Assembly (NCBI GenBank): GCA_033026295.1
Contig: CM065180.1
Location: forward strand, 16,278,023-16,342,022
Length of the DNA stretch: 64,000 nt
Reading direction: 5' to 3'
DNA from: Channa striata
Taxonomy: Eukaryota > Chordata > Actinopteri > Anabantiformes > Channidae
Part shown: positions 59,301 through 64,000 of the stretch, piece by piece
How the letters are laid out: each line of letters opens with the position of its first letter
Numbering within the stretch: the stretch's first letter is position 1
The notes under the pieces: generated by a model
Database searches by the model: none
Told to the model about the DNA's origin: nothing
The model's input: the letters and a program-made list of their open reading frames with translations, nothing else
Translations under genes and position numbers: made by a program

Positions 59301-62300
59301 TAAAACTAACATATTTTGTCTTTTTCATAAAGTGCTCAGTTTCATAAAGTAGACATTTTCCCTGTCTCTGTTTCTCTATCATTTCCACCATCTTGGTTTT
59401 TGATGTTTTTTGCTTTCCTATGTTTATCTCTCTATTTGTTGTCTCTCTACTGCACACACACACGCGTTTGTCTTTCTATACTTGTGAGGACACTCACTGA
59501 CATAATGCAAATTCTAACCAAAACCTAATTCTAACCCTGGTCCTAAAACCCAGGCTTGACCCTCAAATGCCTTTTGAAGTTGTGCAGACCAGCTAAAATG
59601 TCCTCACAACAACGTTACTGAAACAAAATTTGTCGACACAAATCTATAAAGACAAGCTCACACACACAGATACACACACTCAAGAGTGCACAAAATCCTC
59701 AATCTGACTAGTTTGTTTTTTACTTTTCTTCAATAAAATAACAAATCTTTGGTCAACCGCTGTTGCTGTGAATAGGAAAATACCAGACGTCTTGCACCTA
59801 TTCATCCTGCCTATTTATGCATGGTAATTATGGCTTTGAACTGTTCTACAGTACCTCTCTATCAGCTCAGCCCACAGTCTAATTGCGGACAAGTGAACCC
59901 TAATCTTTAAAACACACAATTTATGGGACATCTAAGCTTGTTAGTTAGTTAATAAAGTATCCAGACAGGATCATCTTTTATATGTTTGTCATTGTTCTTT
60001 GTTGTAAAATGTCTGCAGAAATTTTTGATAGTCAAATGAATGCTGCACTAACCCAGAATTTAGAGTAATTAATCTGTACTGTAATCACAGATTTATAGGC
60101 TGTAGTAGCTGCAAATGCCAGGACTGAATGTGTGAGTGTGTAGATGTCACTCAGTATATCAAGTGTGCAGCTGCCACCGCAGATGTTTTATTGAGTCGGG
60201 CACATTGCATTACATTCACAAGGCTCAACAGTGTTTCTTGGCAGAGCCATGGTTGCAAACCTTGTTTTTGCCACATTTGTGAAAATTTGCAAAGACCTAT
60301 CAGTTGCTTTAGAATCCTGGTTCATATTAGAGAGTTTCCACCACAGGAACTTAACTGAACTGTGAAGGAAATCTTTCTGGTTCCTACTATAACCTGAGGT
60401 TGTAGATAAACCTGGTTGAATGTGGTTTTCTTTTCCACCAAGTTTTCTTCTTATCTTATGTTTAGTTGCTGTTTACACCTTTACATTTCTTAAATATTCA
60501 AGTATACAAATGCATACAAGTTGCTAAACTGTTTTTGTGTCTTCTGTGTATGTGTCTACAGTATCAGTTTGACTGTGCATTTGATCTGTTTGTGTTAGGA
60601 TTAAAAGAATGGTCCCTGTGTTTTTAGGCTCACAGGGGTGTCACAGGTTTGTGTCTCATGCCTTACTCCTGGCTTTTTGCATTTTCTCCCTTTTCCACCC
60701 CTTGTCCTTGTTTGCTCAGTGTTAATACTAACTTTTTTTATTTCGTTTTTTTCTCTACTTTCATCTCACACCTATTTTATTTGTTTACTGTCCCACCCAA
60801 ACATGGGCAATATTCCATCAGGAAAAACACATTTTAATTGAAGCATACATTCATTGGCTTGCAGTGTGCCTATTTAGATTTCTTTAAAAATAGTTTTATT
60901 GTGTAAGGCTTGAAATATATGTCTTTAGGAATACCCAGGCATATATTAAATTGTTTACTGTACCTTCAGGCAAAAACACCCCCTTTTTAAACGGGCATGT
61001 AACTGAAAATGTTTTATATAGCTTTGCAACAAACCATTATTTACTATTGTCAATAAATCTGCTACTGACTTTTAAAAGAAATTTTTTATTTTTGGTTAAT
61101 AAAAAGGCAGAAAATAGTGAAAATAAATCACACATGAGATTTTGTTGGCAACCCACGATGACACATTTAGGGTTTGGCTGACCAAAACATATTTAGAGTA
61201 CTACCATGAAAGTCAATAAGAAGCAAAAAATAAAATTAAAAATTTGAATAATGAGTCATATATCAAGATATTTTTCCTAGTAATTGTCAAATGATTTAGT
61301 AAGTAACTGCCATACTTTGACATCTATAATATTGTAATTATTGGATTTGACTTTTTTATTCAGATTACTATCAACTGTTCTGACAGGCTAAGCACCTTAG
61401 ATTCAATATTATACATATATTCAATTCATAATTGTTATTACTACAGCCTAATGTAAATGACCTCTTAGATTTATTTTGAAATCTAGCATAACAGAATCAG
61501 GAGAAGTCAACATCTGTCAGGGAAAGTAGCAAAAATAGGATGCAGTTTAATGTTTGTGTCTTTATTGTGGTTTTCTATTTTTCTGTTGTAGGATAGTTTT
61601 GCAGTGATTATAAATTAGCATCTAGCTCCTTTAAGCATCACAAAGCTTGTCAAGGAAAACAAATGTAAACCCCGCTGCACCAGCTCTGTGTGTGCATTAT
61701 TCTGTCACTTTACATTATAGGAGAGATCCTTATTCTCTGTCTGTCTATCATTCAATCAGCCACTGTCTCCCTGTCCCATGTAAGATGAGAAGCCTTTCCG
61801 TGCTGCAAACTATTCAGCTGTCACCAGGACCTGTCATAACAAATCCGGCAGACTCCTCAAAGGCCTTTGATTGACAATTTGTCAGGAGGGTTCGGTGTTG
61901 TTGAGTCTGCTGTGAGCATTTGGAGGACGATTAGGTCTGCCTTTGGTATGACTTTCCTTTCCTCTACTTTCATTTTTGTTGCTGTTACTCATCTTTCTCA
62001 GGTTCTGTAAGCCTATTTAGACCAGGCAACATATGTGTGCCAGTACTGAGTATGCAGTATATTAAGAATGCAAATGTCCAATATTATGTCATTAGTGTCT
62101 GTGCAAGGTCTTCATATCACTCTGGCGTGCATCTGTAAGGTTCATAAAATGCCAGGAAATTCTGAGAACCCACACAAGGATTAATATCTAAGTCGACCAA
62201 TTTAATCTCTAAAGAAACATGAAATAGAGAAACTAAAACTGGGGATTTGTTTGTGAACATATATTTTCTTAATGATTTATCTTTTAAATTAATCTTGTTC

Positions 62301-62546
62301 CTTAATTTGATATGACAACCAAGACTTTCGGTTTAGATTTCAAGATTGTGTGATGCAGAAAGTAAAATAACTCCCACTAACATCCTGCAAGCATGAGAAA
62401 AGTGTACTTTCATAGTGGTGTAAGGAGGTTGGTCACAAAGCACATGTATCTGTGACACCAGTATGAGAAGAGTTTTTCTTTTAGTTCCCCGTCGTCTCTG
62501 TGCTTTGTGTGTTATATCAGTCACAGTAGTGTCATTTACCCATGAT
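56384..62546 (+). other. prkar1b: prkar1b intron 2 (part)
   Basis: More than 6 kb without a recognisable exon or RNA gene. It is AT-rich with short open frames only. The repeat at about 59468-59650 is listed separately. Confidence 0.6.
59468..59650. repeat. Fish interspersed repeat in prkar1b intron
   Basis: TTTGTCTTTCTATACTTGTG, then AGGACACTCACTGACATAAT, a degenerate CTAACC-rich middle, and AAATGTCCTCACAAC. The outer parts (CTTGTGAGGAC and GTCCTCACAAC) are inverted to each other. The phrase is widespread in fish genomes, as I remember it. The family name is uncertain. Confidence 0.5.
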
Positions 62547-63347
62547 TACCGTAAATTCTGGACTATAGAGCGCACCTAAATTTAGGCCGCACCCGCTAAA
62601 ATTTAAAATAAATATATATTTTGTCACATATAAACCGCATCGGACTATAAGCCGCCAATATCCAGGCTGAGAAATAATATCTGTTGTATGCGCTCCTACT
62701 CATTGTTAACAGTAGGCATGAGGATGTTCTGTGCGCCGTTTTACCGGCATTACGGTAAAGAGTGCGTTTACGTATATGTTTGGCTGGTATAACACATGTC
62801 GAATGTACAGAGCCGACAAAAACGTCCTTGTTATAAATAAACGGCTTGTTCCATAGCCAAAGGAGAAGACGTCTCTTATTCTTCACGAATTATGCAGGAG
62901 TTGCTGCGCTCAACAAAAGATTTTGTACCATAAGTCTTTATTCATACACAGCAGTACTATTAAAGTCGCTTCATTCTCCCGTGCACTGAAACCACAAATC
63001 GCTATTCATCTTCCTCCTGAGCATTGAAACCACTGTCACACTCGATTTCCTTCACGGATAGCCAGATCGATGGCTTCAAATTAAAAGCTGCATCATAGGA
63101 ATTTCTTCGCGTGTTTTCCATTATGAGGGGGTGAGGGTGTAAAAATATTACCGTATTTTGCTGTTGTGCGTCTTGGGTTGCATGCGCTAAGAATAAAAAC
63201 TGGCGCTTTTTTGTTTGCACTGACTTCCATCTACAGCGCCCACCTGAGGGCTGCAGAAAAATTCATAGAAAAGCCGCATCTCTGTAAAAGCCGCATGGTT
63301 CAAAACGTCGGAAAAAAGTAGCGGCTTATGGTCCAGAAAATACGGTA
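62547..63347. mobile_element. MITE with inverted ends, long copy (prkar1b intron)
   Basis: Same family as 15054-15467. The left about 130 bases and right about 200 bases are nearly identical to that copy (same TACCGTA ends, same GCCGCA motifs, same AGATTTTGTACCATAAGT block), but this copy is 801 bases, with about 390 extra bases in the middle. The middle also holds a second TTACCGGCATTACGGTAAAG inverted motif near 62741. Short - strand frames here are repeat shadows. Confidence 0.8.
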
Positions 63348-63713
63348 CTTCAAACTTGATACTTGATTGTAGGGAAAAATACATTTTGTCACCACAAGTT
63401 ATTTAATAATTTGTGTGAGAGGGTATTATTTAGTTTTTTAATAATTATTATGTTTTAAACTTTTTATGACCTTTTAGAATGTGGGCCGGTTAAGATTAAG
63501 CAATTTATGTTGCTAATAGACAACCTTAGGATAACTAGACATGTGTTGCACTCATGAAGAGAATGAAGACCATTTCATAGCTAGGTCAGCAGTCCACATG
63601 CAGTTGTGATACAGCAGCTAGCTTTCTGTCTATTGTGGTGCTGTAATGGTGTGGAACAGAGTGATGAGTAGACTGTTAGTCTGCTGGTGGATCAGCTCTT
63701 CATGCTTCATTAC

Positions 63714-63750
<37 letters not shown>

Positions 63751-64000
63751 TGTATGTGTGTGAGGCACCTTGTTGTTTTTGGTTCACTCACACAGTTTCA
63801 GCTCCGGCAGTGGAGTGAAATTGTCTATGCCACTGAACAAGGTCTGCCTAAGGTAACTGCTGATGGATGTTTCATTTTCTAACTAATGTCAGACATTAAC
63901 TTCATGGAAGAATGAATACTTTGATGTATTTGCACTGTGAGCTCTTTGATCATCTCTGATGGCTTGAATGCTTTTGTGCCGAGCGTGATGGGTGGTTTGG
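63348..64000 (+). other. prkar1b intron, window end
   Basis: AT-rich intron with a GT microsatellite at about 63718-63748. A 57-base stretch at 63796-63852 is bounded by CACAG and GTAACT and is open, but its translation (FQLRQWSEIVYATEQGLPK) does not match PRKAR1B or any family I recognise. Confidence 0.5.
63718..63748. repeat. (GT)n microsatellite
   Basis: GT dinucleotide tract of about 30 bases in the prkar1b intron. Confidence 0.9.

Overview
This window is vertebrate nuclear DNA, most likely from a ray-finned (teleost) fish. The genes have many short exons with GT/AG splice sites, and their proteins are clearly vertebrate. The spaces between exons hold repeat types common in teleosts: Tc1/mariner-like MITEs, an L2-like LINE tail, a tRNA-like SINE, a pogo/Tigger-like DDE transposon, and CA/GA microsatellites. 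I see no bacterial, phage, CRISPR or operon structure. All gene identities come from reading the translations and checking that exon phases join without breaks.

Layout. (1) 527-8.5 kb, + strand: the 3' half of crebbp (CREB-binding protein), from the RING/PHD region through the HAT, ZZ, TAZ2 and NCBD domains to the stop; upstream exons lie outside the window. Its last exon carries a very large (CAG)n-ATG repeat. (2) 9.1-17.1 kb, + strand: complete trap1 (mitochondrial HSP90), 18 exons, 719 residues, with a perfect CRE in its promoter. (3) 18.4-21.9 kb, - strand: mcrip2, five coding exons, 145 residues, tail to tail with trap1. (4) 24.0-27.0 kb, - strand: gde1 (glycerophosphodiester phosphodiesterase), six exons, 331 residues. 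(5) 27.6-30.2 kb: a pogo/Tigger-like DNA transposon with terminal inverted repeats and a mostly intact, two-exon transposase gene; one of its ends lies only 57 bp past the dnaaf5 stop codon. (6) 30.2-54.0 kb, - strand: dnaaf5 (HEATR2, dynein axonemal assembly factor 5), 13 exons, 846 residues, with long repeat-containing introns. (7) 54.0-54.9 kb: a divergent promoter shared by dnaaf5 and prkar1b, with an X-box-like RFX site and a perfect CRE. (8) from 54.9 kb, + strand: the first exons of prkar1b (PKA regulatory subunit I-beta); only the first coding exon (58 codons) is recognised, and the rest is intron running off the window.

How the genes relate: crebbp (a CREB co-activator that acetylates histones) and prkar1b (the inhibitory subunit of the kinase that activates CREB) belong to one pathway, and CRE palindromes sit in the trap1 and prkar1b promoters. 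dnaaf5 is a cilia-motility assembly factor, and the RFX-type X-box beside its start codon fits that role. No unprecedented system is evident. The points most worth following up are the crebbp Gln/Met array, the transposon in the dnaaf5 3' region, the paired MITE copies and the promoter motifs.
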